From contig JACREY010000003.1 in NCBI GenBank assembly GCA_016218085.1, positions 124,001 through 188,000 of the forward strand: 64,000 bases of DNA, in the 5' to 3' direction. Shown piece after piece: positions 35,235 to 44,551 of this stretch. The notes under the pieces were generated by a model. The model worked only from the letters and a program-made list of their open reading frames with translations. It made no database searches and was not told the DNA's origin. The position numbers were made by a program, and so were the translations under genes. How positions within the stretch are numbered: position 1 is the first letter of the stretch; each line of letters opens with the position of its first letter. Origin of the DNA: Ignavibacteriota bacterium (GTDB taxonomy: Bacteria > Bacteroidota > Ignavibacteria > Tepidaquicellales > Tepidaquicellaceae).

Positions 35235-36374
35235 TTATAATACCTTAAGTAAATTTTTTATTATTCTGGGACAAGCTTTTCCATCACCGTATGGATTTAT
35301 TGCACGGGACATTTTAAAGTATAAATATTTCTTGTTAAGCAAAGAAGCTGCTTCTTTAAATATTTTTTCCTTATTTGTCCCAACAATTTTTACTGTACCT
35401 GCCGTTACTGCTTCTGGTCTTTCTGTTGTATCTCTCATTACTAGAACAGGTTTACCCAGGCTGGGTGCTTCTTCCTGGATTCCTCCGCTGTCGGTTATAA
35501 TCAGATAAGACTGATTCATAAGATAAACGAACGGCAAATAATCAACTGGTTCTATTAAAAATACATTTTTAATACCCGATAAAATTCTGAATACCGGTTT
35601 CTGAACATTGGGATTCAGATGAACAGGGTAAACTATATCAACATCAGGAAAATTAAGAGCAATTTTTTTCAATGCTTCACATATATTTATAAATCCTGTT
35701 CCGAAGTTTTCCCTTCTGTGACCGGTGACAAGTATAAGCCTTTTACCTTTTTTTATTGTATAACCGTATTCATTTAAAACCTTTTCGATATTGGATTTCA
35801 GTTTTGAATCCTTTTTTAATTTGTTTGATATCATGAATAGTGCATCAATCACAGTATTTCCCGTTACAAAAATATTTTTCTTTGGTACACCTTCGTTTAA
35901 TAAATTTAGCTTGGATGTTTCAGTGGGAGCAAAATGGTATTTAGCTATTGCTCCGGTTAGTTTCCTGTTCATTTCTTCAGGCCAGGGCGAATAGATATTT
36001 CCTGTTCTTAAACCTGCTTCAACGTGACCAACAGCTATTTTCTGGTAGAAACATGCAAGCGAAGTCGCCGATGTTGTGGTTGTATCACCATGGACAAGAA
36101 CCAGGTCCGGTTTGAAATCGGTAAGTACTTTGTTCATTTTAAGCAGAACACTGCTCGTAATATCATAAAGATTCTGATTCGGTTTCATTATGTTTAAATC
36201 ATAATGAACTTTAATATTGAATATTGAAATCACCTGATCCAGCATACTTCTGTGCTGTGCTGTAACGCATACTCTTGTATTAAATTGTTTTTTATTTTTT
36301 AGAAATTCGGTAACAACCGGGGCCATCTTAATAGCTTCGGGTCTTGTTCCGAATACAATCAGTATTTTTTTCAC
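35235..36374 (-). CDS. wecB: UDP-GlcNAc 2-epimerase, non-hydrolysing
   Basis: 379 residues, normal length. [53 protein letters not shown]-like [17 protein letters not shown] and [22 protein letters not shown] are the full WecB set, including the catalytic Asp, Glu and His. It makes UDP-ManNAc from UDP-GlcNAc. No WecC-type dehydrogenase is in the window, so ManNAc itself may be the sugar used. The start is GTG (36372-36374). Confidence 0.96.
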   Translation of the reverse strand: MKKILIVFGTRPEAIKMAPVVTEFLKNKKQFNTRVCVTAQHRSMLDQVISIFNIKVHYDLNIMKPNQNLYDITSSVLLKMNKVLTDFKPDLVLVHGDTTTTSATSLACFYQKIAVGHVEAGLRTGNIYSPWPEEMNRKLTGAIAKYHFAPTETSKLNLLNEGVPKKNIFVTGNTVIDALFMISNKLKKDSKLKSNIEKVLNEYGYTIKKGKRLILVTGHRRENFGTGFINICEALKKIALNFPDVDIVYPVHLNPNVQKPVFRILSGIKNVFLIEPVDYLPFVYLMNQSYLIITDSGGIQEEAPSLGKPVLVMRDTTERPEAVTAGTVKIVGTNKEKIFKEAASLLNKKYLYFKMSRAINPYGDGKACPRIIKNLLKVL

Positions 36375-36390
36375 ACCTATTATATTTAAA

Positions 36391-37116
36391 TTAGTCTAAA
36401 ATACGATATCCTGCAGTTGCAGCATCATTCGCAAACATTTTAACAGTATCAAGTGATAGATCTTTAAGGTTTCTGTCCACCATTGAAAGTTTTTTCAGTA
36501 AATCGTTTGTAACTGTAATAATTTTGCAACCGCAATCTTCTGCATGAAAAATATTAAGTAATTCGCGAGGGCTTGCCCACAATAGCTCTGCATTCGGTAA
36601 ATCACTGAGAATTTCATATGATTTTTTCATATAAGGTATCGGGTCCCTCCCTGTGTCTGCAATTCTTCCGGCAAAAACAGAAACAATTGATTTAACTTCA
36701 GGTGAAATAGCTTGTGCCACAGCTTCTACCTGCTCAAGGGTAAGTATTGCAGTAATATTCAACTGCATACCGTCAGCAGATAATTTTTTAATAAGTCCTG
36801 TCGAAAGTTCACCTTTAGTATTTGTTATGGGAATTTTTACATTTACGTTATTTCCCCAGCTCTGAATTTTTCTCGCTTCTTTTTCCATTAAATCAAAATC
36901 ATCCGAAAAAACTTCAAATGAAATAGGAAGATCTTTTATCACAGAGAGAACTTCTTTTGCAAATGCTTCATAATTCTGAACCCCATCCTTTTTCATTAAA
37001 GTTGGATTTGTTGTAAAACCTTTAACTAATCCATCTCGGTATAGCTTTATCATATCTTTTACATTAGCGCCGTCTGCGAAGATTTTAATCTTTAATTTGT
37101 CCAGACTGTTTCCCAT
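36391..37116 (-). CDS. Transaldolase / fructose-6-phosphate aldolase-like protein
   Basis: 241 residues, in the short class of the family. [14 protein letters not shown] opens the barrel, then [12 protein letters not shown], and [10 protein letters not shown] with the Schiff-base Lys94, [25 protein letters not shown] and [12 protein letters not shown]. Its place directly after gmhB, with gmhA-like, hddC and hddA upstream, suggests that it belongs to the heptose pathway. One idea is that it makes sedoheptulose 7-phosphate, the GmhA substrate, by transaldol transfer; another is a sugar-specific aldolase. Which one cannot be told from sequence. Confidence 0.85.
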   Translation of the reverse strand: MGNSLDKLKIKIFADGANVKDMIKLYRDGLVKGFTTNPTLMKKDGVQNYEAFAKEVLSVIKDLPISFEVFSDDFDLMEKEARKIQSWGNNVNVKIPITNTKGELSTGLIKKLSADGMQLNITAILTLEQVEAVAQAISPEVKSIVSVFAGRIADTGRDPIPYMKKSYEILSDLPNAELLWASPRELLNIFHAEDCGCKIITVTNDLLKKLSMVDRNLKDLSLDTVKMFANDAATAGYRILD

Positions 37117-37123
37117 TTTTTTA

Positions 37124-37687
37124 TTAATTTTTTTTTAAAATAATTTTTACGGATTCGACGATATTCTTTGCTGAATAATCAGCACCGAAACTATTTAGAT
37201 TATCCTTGCTTATGTAAACTGTATTCAACTTTGCAGTCTTCCCGCATTGAATATCACTTTCCCTGTCTCCAATAAACCAGGATTTTTCACGAACTATCCC
37301 GAATTCTGCGATTGCTTTTTCCACAAAAAAAGTACTTGGTTTTCTGCAATTGCATATAAAACTGTACTCTTTAACTTTTCCATCAGGATGATGGTAGCAA
37401 TAATAGTACTCTTTTATCTGAATTCCATTGTTAATAATCCTATTCCTGAATTCAATTCCGACTTCATATAGATTTTCAATGCTTGTCTTCCCTTTTGCGT
37501 AGTCAGGTTGATTTGATACAAGAAAAAGAATAAAATCGTTCTCGTTTAGTTGTTTAAGTGATTCATAGACACCTTCTAATATTTCAAGATTTTCAATACA
37601 GTGCGGAGGTTCAAACTCACAAGTAATTTCATTATAGATCATTTTTGTAAGAACGCCGTCCCTGTCCAGAAAAACCGCTTTTTTCAT
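37124..37687 (-). CDS. gmhB: D-glycero-D-manno-heptose-1,7-bisphosphate 7-phosphatase
   Basis: 187 residues, a HAD phosphatase. FLDRDGVLTKM carries the nucleophile D8 and acid/base D10; LVSNQPDYAKG is motif II. The zinc-binding insert typical of GmhB is present: CYHHP followed by CNCRKPS. FIGDRESDIQCGKTAKLNTV gives the last acidic motif. It removes the 7-phosphate of heptose 1,7-bisphosphate. It overlaps the gmhA-like gene by 4 nt. Confidence 0.93.
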   Translation of the reverse strand: MKKAVFLDRDGVLTKMIYNEITCEFEPPHCIENLEILEGVYESLKQLNENDFILFLVSNQPDYAKGKTSIENLYEVGIEFRNRIINNGIQIKEYYYCYHHPDGKVKEYSFICNCRKPSTFFVEKAIAEFGIVREKSWFIGDRESDIQCGKTAKLNTVYISKDNLNSFGADYSAKNIVESVKIILKKN

Positions 37688-38295
37688 TTAGTTGATTCCC
37701 ATTTCATTTCATTTGACTTTATTGCAGGATGCGTAACCAATAAATGCCACACAACTGCCTGAAATGCTTCTGAATGCGGTGTAATTGTATCATTATTGAC
37801 AACAGGTATTAAAATGCATGAATCAGCTATCTGCTTTGTAAATCCTCCATCCCTTCCAACTATGCCAATAATTTTCGCTTTTACTTCCTTACCGAACTGT
37901 AAAGCTTTAACAAGGTTAACACTTACATTCTTTTCCACATTGCCTCCTCCTACAGAGAATACCAGTATGCAGTCTTTTTCATTCAATCTGCTTCCTTTAA
38001 GCCAATTTATAAATACAGTATCCCAACCGTCATCATTTGTCCTAGCAGTCAATTCCGAAACGTTGTCCGTTGGAGTATATGATTCTATTCCTCCAATTTT
38101 TCTGAAATCATTTACCGCATGTGAAGCATTAGCGGCACTTCCTCCGACTCCCAATATAAAAAGTCTCCCTGAAGACAATTTTATATCATGCAAAATCCTA
38201 ATGGTTTTTTCAATCTCTTTTTTATCCAGCCTTGAAATAATTTCAGCGGATTCCGCTAAATAAGAGTATATATAATCTTTAAAATTAATCATCAT
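37684..38295 (-). CDS. gmhA: SIS-domain sedoheptulose-7-phosphate isomerase, GmhA-like
   Basis: 203 residues with one SIS fold: LFILGVGGSAANASHAVNDFRKIGG, CILVFSVGGGNVEKNV, IIGIVGRDGGFTKQIADSCILIP and a C-terminal helix with HSEAFQAVVWHLLVTHP. This matches phosphoheptose isomerases, which open the heptose pathway. In E. coli GmhA, His61 and Glu65 bind substrate/zinc; here the His is kept and the Glu position is Asp. The C-terminal Gln/His pair is also shifted. So the assignment leans on the neighbours (gmhB, hddC, hddA). Confidence 0.82.
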   Translation of the reverse strand: MMINFKDYIYSYLAESAEIISRLDKKEIEKTIRILHDIKLSSGRLFILGVGGSAANASHAVNDFRKIGGIESYTPTDNVSELTARTNDDGWDTVFINWLKGSRLNEKDCILVFSVGGGNVEKNVSVNLVKALQFGKEVKAKIIGIVGRDGGFTKQIADSCILIPVVNNDTITPHSEAFQAVVWHLLVTHPAIKSNEMKWESTK

Positions 38296-38298
38296 TAA

Positions 38299-39000
38299 TT
38301 AAACCAACTTATTTTTTAAAAAAATTTCAGTTTCCTTGATTCCTTCAAAAGAACCTATTTCATAAAACCTATCAAAGACTTCATACCCGATAAGTTCCTC
38401 TTTTTCCAGCAATTTCATATAAAGCTCCGACAAATCGAAATTATTCTGATTTTGGAAAAAGTCGAAACTTTTTTTATTTAACACTCCCAATCCATAATCT
38501 ATATAGTTCATCTCAGGACTGTATTCTTTTTTATTATATTTCAATAACTTACCGTCTTTAAAAATAACATTGCTCTTATCCCAGAGATTGTCATTTTTAT
38601 GTACAGTCATCAACCCAAGTTTATTATAACTTTGAAAATATTTAAATATTGCTTGGAAATCAATATCTAAATACGAATCCCCGTACATGATAAAAAATTC
38701 ATTTTCAATAAAATTCAAAGCTTTTTTTATTGCACCTCCGGTCCCCAGAAGTATTTTTCCGTCAAAAGAATATTTCACCTCCAAGCCGTATTCTTCTCCG
38801 TTTTTTATAAATTCCTGTATTTGCTCTCCGTGTTTTCCCGCACAAATTATTACATTATCAAGACCTTTTGACTTTAAAAGTTCAAGTTGATATGCAATAA
38901 ACGGCTTTCCGGCAATTTTTATCATTGATTTAGCAATAGTATGCGTTACAGGATACAATCTAGTTGCTAAACCACCAGCAAGAATAATAATTGGTATCAT
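38299..39000 (-). CDS. hddC: Heptose-1-phosphate nucleotidyltransferase, HddC-like
   Basis: 233 residues. IILAGGLATRLYPVTHTIAKSMIKIAGKPF is the nucleotide-binding loop of sugar-1-phosphate nucleotidyltransferases, followed by LLGTGGAIKKAL and FIMYGDSYLDID (metal-binding Asp). The size and GGLATRL form match HddC, which makes GDP-D-glycero-alpha-D-manno-heptose. The GDP choice is inferred from hddA beside it, since HddA gives the alpha anomer; the ADP pathway would use HldE, which is absent here. Confidence 0.88.
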   Translation of the reverse strand: MIPIIILAGGLATRLYPVTHTIAKSMIKIAGKPFIAYQLELLKSKGLDNVIICAGKHGEQIQEFIKNGEEYGLEVKYSFDGKILLGTGGAIKKALNFIENEFFIMYGDSYLDIDFQAIFKYFQSYNKLGLMTVHKNDNLWDKSNVIFKDGKLLKYNKKEYSPEMNYIDYGLGVLNKKSFDFFQNQNNFDLSELYMKLLEKEELIGYEVFDRFYEIGSFEGIKETEIFLKNKLV

Positions 39001-39001
39001 T

Positions 39002-39985
39002 TCAGCTCTGGAATATTTTTTTTACTCCGTCTTTTTCAAAATAGAACCAAAATGGTTCAAGACCGAATTTACCCATAGCATTTACAAGTTTTGATTTATC
39101 TTTCGGACAATAAAACATTAAAAATCCTCCGCCTCCTGCTCCAACAACCTTGCCACCTACAGCTCCATTTTTCCTTGCATATTCGTAAATTTCATCTATA
39201 TCCGAATCGGAAACTTTATCAGACAATCCTTTTTTAGTAAGCCAGTGATTATGAAGTATTTCTCCGAATTCATCAATATTTCCGGATTCGAATATTTTCT
39301 TGGTGTATAAACCAATTTCTTTAATTTTGTGAAGTCTGTCAATAGTTCCGGCATCCCTTTTTAAGCTTTTTTCGTTCTGAACTTTTAGAATAGAACTTGC
39401 AGACCTTTCTTTTTTAAGATAAAATAAAAGTATGTTGTTTTGAAGGTCTTTAATAACTTCTTCCCGTACATTTAAAGGTTCTACATTTACACTGCCATCC
39501 TTATTAAACCAGTATGCATTAAACCCGCCGAAAGCTGAAGCATACTGATCCTGCTTTCCTATAGGTTCTTTTAAAACATCCAGCTCTATATGACATGCAG
39601 CATCTGCAAGTGCTTCATTTGCCAAATATTCTTTTTTATAAGTAAATAAAGCGTTTAGAAGAGAAACAGTAAAAGTCGAAGAAGTACCTAAACCGCAGTT
39701 TGAAGGAACATCAGCTATAGAAACAATTTCAACCTGGTTTTTTATATCCGTATATTTCAATGCTTCCTTAAATATTCTGTGTTCAATCTTTTCTAAATCA
39801 TCCACAATTTCCGTTTTTGAATAAGAAAGCCTGATGGTCTTTTCGAACCTTTTATTTAAAGATACGTACACGTATTTATTAATCGCAGTGGCGATTAAAA
39901 ATCCTCCGTATTCCTTGTAATATGAAGGCAAGTCTGTACCGCCACCGCCCATTGATAACCTTACCGGAGCCCTTGAAATTATCAT
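39002..39985 (-). CDS. hddA: D-glycero-alpha-D-manno-heptose-7-phosphate kinase (GHMP family)
   Basis: 327 residues. RAPVRLSMGGGGTDLPSYYKEYGG opens the GHMP fold; SNCGLGTSSTFTVSLLNAL is the ATP-binding loop; EPIGKQDQYASAFGGFNAY is the segment that marks HddA and related sugar kinases; VVGAGGGGFLMFY is the third motif. It phosphorylates heptose 7-phosphate at C1 in the alpha position. It shares a 4-nt overlap with the epimerase before it and lies 1 nt from hddC, so the block is translated as a unit. Confidence 0.93.
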   Translation of the reverse strand: MIISRAPVRLSMGGGGTDLPSYYKEYGGFLIATAINKYVYVSLNKRFEKTIRLSYSKTEIVDDLEKIEHRIFKEALKYTDIKNQVEIVSIADVPSNCGLGTSSTFTVSLLNALFTYKKEYLANEALADAACHIELDVLKEPIGKQDQYASAFGGFNAYWFNKDGSVNVEPLNVREEVIKDLQNNILLFYLKKERSASSILKVQNEKSLKRDAGTIDRLHKIKEIGLYTKKIFESGNIDEFGEILHNHWLTKKGLSDKVSDSDIDEIYEYARKNGAVGGKVVGAGGGGFLMFYCPKDKSKLVNAMGKFGLEPFWFYFEKDGVKKIFQS

Positions 39986-40962
39986 ATATTAATCTCCCAG
40001 TTAAATTTTTTCTGTCTTGCATCTGAAATGATTGATTCAACGGAGTTCTTTATTGCTTCATTTGAAGTAAACTCATTTATCCATCCGAACTTTCTGATTT
40101 TCTCAGAGTTCATCCTGACAATAGGTACATCGCCTTTCCAACCTCTGTCACCTCCTGTAAATTTATATTCGACGTTTTTCAAATCAAGCAGACCTGTTAC
40201 AATATCTGCAATTTCTTTTACGGTTATATAATCAAGAGTAGCTACGTTAAAATATGAAAACCCTTTCAGGTTTTGCACTTCCACTGTCATTAATGCCCTT
40301 ACTATATCAGTCACATAAATATATGATTTACTCTGACTGCCGTCACCAAGGATTTTCAGCTCTTTATTATTCTGTAAAAGCATCCTTACAAAATCATATC
40401 CAACACCGTGAGTCTGGTTCGGACCGACTACGTTAGCAAACCTGAAGGCTGATGCGTTCATATCAAACATGAAGCAATAAGATGATATCAATGCTTCACA
40501 AGCAAGCTTGCTCGCACCGTAAGTAGAAATTGGAAGCTGAGGGGAATAATCTTCATCTACCTCATTATAACCTGAATCTCCGTAAATACCACTGCCGGAA
40601 GCATATAACAATCTTTTAATACCGTTTACTCTTAGAGCTTCGAGTATATTGTTCGTAAGATAAGTTCCCTCCCAAAAATCGATGTCAGGCTGTGTAACTG
40701 CTTTTGATATATCCGGGTTCGAGGCAAAGTGGTAAACGACATCAGCACCATGCATAGCTTCTTTTAAAGAATCAAGATTTTTAATATCATCAATTACAAT
40801 CTTTATATTTCCTTTTTCCTTAATCTCATCCAGGTGCCACATTTTACCTGAAGAAAAATTATCAAAAATAATAATTTCCGATTCAGGATTTTCCCTGATA
40901 ATTCTTCTTGCCAAATGACTTCCAATAAAGCCAGCCCCGCCCGCTATAAAATATTTGCTCAA
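39982..40962 (-). CDS. NAD-dependent epimerase/dehydratase of the heptose block
   Basis: 326 residues, extended short-chain dehydrogenase. FIAGGAGFIGSHLARRI binds NAD, YASGSGIYGDSG gives the Ser, STYGASKLACE the Tyr-x3-Lys, FRFANVVGPNQTHGVGYDFV the substrate side, and KSYIYVTDIV the C-terminal domain. The type is WbpP/GalE-like. As it overlaps hddA by 4 nt, it may modify a GDP-heptose, or may simply make another sugar nucleotide. The start is TTG with AGGAG about 9 nt upstream. Confidence 0.87.
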   Translation of the reverse strand: MSKYFIAGGAGFIGSHLARRIIRENPESEIIIFDNFSSGKMWHLDEIKEKGNIKIVIDDIKNLDSLKEAMHGADVVYHFASNPDISKAVTQPDIDFWEGTYLTNNILEALRVNGIKRLLYASGSGIYGDSGYNEVDEDYSPQLPISTYGASKLACEALISSYCFMFDMNASAFRFANVVGPNQTHGVGYDFVRMLLQNNKELKILGDGSQSKSYIYVTDIVRALMTVEVQNLKGFSYFNVATLDYITVKEIADIVTGLLDLKNVEYKFTGGDRGWKGDVPIVRMNSEKIRKFGWINEFTSNEAIKNSVESIISDARQKKFNWEINI

Positions 40963-40988
40963 TTATATTCTCCTGATTAAAATCTTTT

Positions 40989-41816
40989 TTAAAAATGTTT
41001 TCTTTTGAAATAATATAAAAACATCTGAAATCTCCTTCTTATAAAAACAGGCAGTAAAGTATATATATATTGTAAATAATTCAGCGAATATCCTTTCAAG
41101 AAATGAGGATAATCATTTTTATGTACTTTAATAATCTTTAAAATGACTTTTGCCTGCCTTCTTTGATAAATAAAAGATTTATTTTGTCCAGCAACCAAAT
41201 ATTTACCAAAATATTCCTTAAAATTATGAAACTTACCGATTTTTCCAAGCCTCAGCCAGAAATCCCAGTCTTCGGCATGCGGCCAATTTTTATACCCTCC
41301 GATTCTATCTGCAGCATCTTTACGAAACATAACCACAACATGAGCAAAAGGATTTGCAAAAAGTGCCACTTCTCTTATCTCTTCATCTTTTTCTCTCTTT
41401 AGATATCTAAACTTCTCATTTCCATTTTCGTCAACTATAATCATACCACCGCCTACCAGAACATAGTCAGGATTACTTTCAAGGAAATCAACCTGTATTT
41501 TAAGCTTTTCATTAACACACCAGATGTCGTCATCATCCAGCCTTGCAATGTATTTTCCAGCGGCATTCTTTATTCCGTAATTTAGATATTTTGAAATACC
41601 TTGAACATCGTCAACTTCCTTTAAAAGATACCTGATTCGGTTATCTTTCTTTTGCAATTCCTCCATTTTTTCTTTTGTTCCGTCGTCGGAAAGATCATCA
41701 ATGACAAGTATTTCCCAGTTTTGATAAGTTTGTGCTTTTACACTTTCAATCGCTCTTATCAGCCAATTAATTCTGTTATAAGTAGGAATTACTACCGAAA
41801 CAAGTGGTTCCATCAT
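40989..41816 (-). CDS. GT2 glycosyltransferase
   Basis: 275 residues. VSVVIPTYNRINWLIRAIES, VIDDLSDDGTKEKM, YLNYGIKNAAGKYIARLDDDDIW (metal site) and HAEDWDFWLRLGKIG form a standard GT-A domain. The C-terminal 60 residues are basic with an amphipathic stretch that could bind the membrane. Donor and acceptor are unknown. It follows a methyltransferase gene by 22 nt and precedes the heptose block, so heptosyl transfer is possible but unproven. Confidence 0.85.
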   Translation of the reverse strand: MMEPLVSVVIPTYNRINWLIRAIESVKAQTYQNWEILVIDDLSDDGTKEKMEELQKKDNRIRYLLKEVDDVQGISKYLNYGIKNAAGKYIARLDDDDIWCVNEKLKIQVDFLESNPDYVLVGGGMIIVDENGNEKFRYLKREKDEEIREVALFANPFAHVVVMFRKDAADRIGGYKNWPHAEDWDFWLRLGKIGKFHNFKEYFGKYLVAGQNKSFIYQRRQAKVILKIIKVHKNDYPHFLKGYSLNYLQYIYTLLPVFIRRRFQMFLYYFKRKHF

Positions 41817-41838
41817 TTTATCCGATAATATTCAAATT

Positions 41839-42489
41839 TTATAAATGTGCTGTAATGCAATATAATTGTCCAAATTGATCGAAATTATATTTTTCGATAC
41901 CCGCTTCTTTTAAATAACCTTTTATATCTTCAGGAGAAAAGAAATAAACATCGCAATTTCTGGCATTTAACCTGATTTTCCTTATAAATGCTCTTAAAGT
42001 ACCTTTTTTAGGAAAACTCAAAATTATTTTCCCGGTTGTAAGTTCTTTCATTCTTTTTATTACCGGCAACGGTTCAATAATATAATCGAATAATCCGATC
42101 CCTATACAGACATCAAATTTCATTTCGGTATTAAATTCAAACGGATCTGAAATATAAAATTCACATTTATCATTTATCATTTTTTCTTCTGCAATTTTTT
42201 TACATGTTTCTATCATTCCCGGAGCAATATCGATTCCCACAACTTTTTTTGCTTTTCTTCTTACAAATTCAAATACAAATCTACCAGTTCCGCAGCCAAC
42301 GTCAAGTATATTTTTGCCTTCAATTGGCTCAGATTTTCTCATTGTGTAATCAAACCTTTCATACATATCCCATCTTAATTTTTTATCGAGAAAATTTTTA
42401 AATCCACTTTTTCTATGGGAATAAATCGAATCGAAGTTTGATACTTCTTTGTGCCAATAGTTTTTTTGCTGTTCAATGTTTTGATACAT
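41839..42489 (-). CDS. Class I SAM methyltransferase
   Basis: 216 residues. Motif I is ILDVGCGTGRFVFEF, followed by VVGIDIAPGMIETCKKIA and FDVCIGIGLFDYI, the Methyltransf_25-like layout. An N-terminal helical segment (QQKNYWHKEV) is common in methyltransferases acting on sugars. It overlaps the deacetylase start by one base. A role in methylating the polysaccharide or its capping sugar is inferred from position. Confidence 0.84.
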   Translation of the reverse strand: MYQNIEQQKNYWHKEVSNFDSIYSHRKSGFKNFLDKKLRWDMYERFDYTMRKSEPIEGKNILDVGCGTGRFVFEFVRRKAKKVVGIDIAPGMIETCKKIAEEKMINDKCEFYISDPFEFNTEMKFDVCIGIGLFDYIIEPLPVIKRMKELTTGKIILSFPKKGTLRAFIRKIRLNARNCDVYFFSPEDIKGYLKEAGIEKYNFDQFGQLYCITAHL

Positions 42490-43304
42490 CAGTTTATTAT
42501 CTCCTTTACGGGAACGAACCTGAAATCCTTCAGAAGCTTTTCAAGCCTACCGTAAGTTTTATTTAAATTATTATAATGTCTTATTTTTTTTATAAATGGC
42601 AAATTAATTTTTGGCTGTTCCGCATCAATTTCCCAGGGATGTATATAAAAAATTACCGGTCTTCCTGCATTGTTGCATTTTTTCATCAGATATTTTGTTA
42701 ATGAATAAGGAAATTGACGGAAATACCCTCCACCGCTGCACGGAATTCTTTTTCCAAATATCTCCACAACACTAAGAGGCACCTCTATGATTTTTTCATT
42801 AATTTTATAAACAGATAATGGAGCATCAGAAATTCCGTAATCGGGATGAAATCCAACTGGAAATACAGATGAATCATATTCGATTCCGTTATCGGCAAGA
42901 ATATCAAGAGCCCATAAAGTTTTTTTTGTAACGGTAAAAGAGGGTGCTCTGAATCCCCTTATTTTCTGTTTTACACATTTTCTAGTGACTTCCAAAGCCT
43001 TTTTAATATCATTATCAAAATAATCCGGAGTAATTTCCGTAATCAATGAATGCGAGTACCCATGCGATGCAATTTCATGCCCTTGTTCTTCTATTTTTGT
43101 AATTAGTTCCGGTACAACTTCTGCTATCCATCCAAGTACAAAGAATGTAGCTTTTGTTCCATATTTATCAAATAAATCCAGCAGTCTTTCAGTATTCTGA
43201 ACGACTCTGAGTTCCTGTTTGCACCAGTCTTCCCTTTTAATGTAACTGCTAAAATTATAAACACAGAACCAGTCTTCGAGATCTATAGAAATTGCATTTA
43301 ACAT
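42489..43304 (-). CDS. Polysaccharide deacetylase of the exosortase-locus (XrtA) type
   Basis: 271 residues, family 4 carbohydrate esterase fold. ISIDLEDWFCVYNF holds the first Asp, ASHGYSHSLI the metal His pair, RGFRAPSFTV the Arg motif. The C-terminal part, GGGYFRQFPYSLTKYLM, YIHPWEIDAEQPKI and the NLNKTYGRLEKLLKDFRF end, is the DUF3473-type extension of deacetylases found in exosortase (PEP-CTERM) polysaccharide loci. No exosortase or PEP-CTERM protein is seen here. It would remove N-acetyl groups from the growing glycan or its lipid-linked precursor. Confidence 0.9.
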   Translation of the reverse strand: MLNAISIDLEDWFCVYNFSSYIKREDWCKQELRVVQNTERLLDLFDKYGTKATFFVLGWIAEVVPELITKIEEQGHEIASHGYSHSLITEITPDYFDNDIKKALEVTRKCVKQKIRGFRAPSFTVTKKTLWALDILADNGIEYDSSVFPVGFHPDYGISDAPLSVYKINEKIIEVPLSVVEIFGKRIPCSGGGYFRQFPYSLTKYLMKKCNNAGRPVIFYIHPWEIDAEQPKINLPFIKKIRHYNNLNKTYGRLEKLLKDFRFVPVKEIIN

Positions 43305-43359
43305 TAGTTTTCATACTTATTTTATCTTTCCGTTAATTTCACTATTATAATAAAATTAT

Positions 43360-44544
43360 TCATTTATTTAAAGAATATATATCATCATATTTATCTATCA
43401 TAATTTCCTCACTCAAATTTTTTTCAACAAATTTCCTAACTTTTTTTCCCATTTTTTCCAAACTATTGACATTGATTAAGATTCCATCAATTACAGCTTC
43501 AAGTGATCTATAATCTTTATTTTTAAAAATAAATCCGTTTTCATTATTTTTAATCAGCTCCAAAAAAGGAGGAATATCTGAAAACACACAAACTTTTTCT
43601 ACCAGCATCGCTTCATACGCCGCCAATCCGAATCCTTCCGTTATTGAACACATAACAAATAAATCTATCATATTATATATCCTGTTTATTTCTTTTGTAG
43701 TACCAAAAAACTTTACAACATCTTCCAGGTTATTTTCTTTAACAAATTCTTTCATTTCATTATATATCTCCAGTTCGTGCTCTCTTATGCTTCCTACTAA
43801 AATTAATTTAATGTTTTTGTGTTTTTTCCTTAGTTCATTAAATGCTCTTAATAAGTAAATCTGCCCTTTTCTAACCGAAAATACACCGACATTGCAAATC
43901 ACAAAATCATCATTAGAATATTTCATTAATTCTCTTTGGTCTTTCCTTATATTCTCATCCGGATAGAATACATCGGGATTTACTCCGTTATAAATAACTT
44001 TATATTTTTTTTTCTTAATTTTTTCTTTTTTTAAGGAATAATCCATTACGGATTTTGTAACACAAATAATATTTGTTGTGTAATAAGAGAATAATCTGTT
44101 AATAAAATGATGAATAGGTTTTAACCAGTAATAAATATTATGATATGTTATAAATATTTTTGATGGTTTTTCTGAAAAAGAAAGTTTGTTAATTATTACA
44201 GCCAGTCTTGTAAAAAATGCTGCAAAAAAATCATGTGAATGTACAATATCATATTTCCCTTTACGTATTATTCCTGCTAATTTAAGAAATTGTTTCAGGT
44301 TTTTTATATATTCAAAAGGTCTCGGATTTTTATTGACAAAATCTAGCGATATAATATCGCCGCTGACATCCAAGAAGTTTTCAGATAAAAAATTGTCTTT
44401 CTGCTTCAGCATTGTACATATATCAAGATCATATTTATTTTTATCAAGTCCGGAATATATCCTAAATACAAGCATTTCAAGCCCGCCGTCTCCGATGTAT
44501 GTTAAGACATTCAGAACTTTTACTTTCTTTATCTCTTCATTCAT
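43360..44544 (-). CDS. GT4 glycosyltransferase
   Basis: 394 residues of GT-B fold. The N-terminal half has TYIGDGGLEMLVFRIYSGL and DIVHSHDFFAA; the C-terminal donor half has NVGVFSVRKGQIYLLRAF and ITEGFGLAAYEAMLVEK, where the two Glu of the E-x7-E motif bind the sugar nucleotide. Acceptor and sugar are unknown. The 55-nt gap before the deacetylase is the largest in the polysaccharide run. The gene looks markedly A/T-rich. Confidence 0.87.
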   Translation of the reverse strand: MNEEIKKVKVLNVLTYIGDGGLEMLVFRIYSGLDKNKYDLDICTMLKQKDNFLSENFLDVSGDIISLDFVNKNPRPFEYIKNLKQFLKLAGIIRKGKYDIVHSHDFFAAFFTRLAVIINKLSFSEKPSKIFITYHNIYYWLKPIHHFINRLFSYYTTNIICVTKSVMDYSLKKEKIKKKKYKVIYNGVNPDVFYPDENIRKDQRELMKYSNDDFVICNVGVFSVRKGQIYLLRAFNELRKKHKNIKLILVGSIREHELEIYNEMKEFVKENNLEDVVKFFGTTKEINRIYNMIDLFVMCSITEGFGLAAYEAMLVEKVCVFSDIPPFLELIKNNENGFIFKNKDYRSLEAVIDGILINVNSLEKMGKKVRKFVEKNLSEEIMIDKYDDIYSLNK

Positions 44545-44551
44545 TTTTCTG

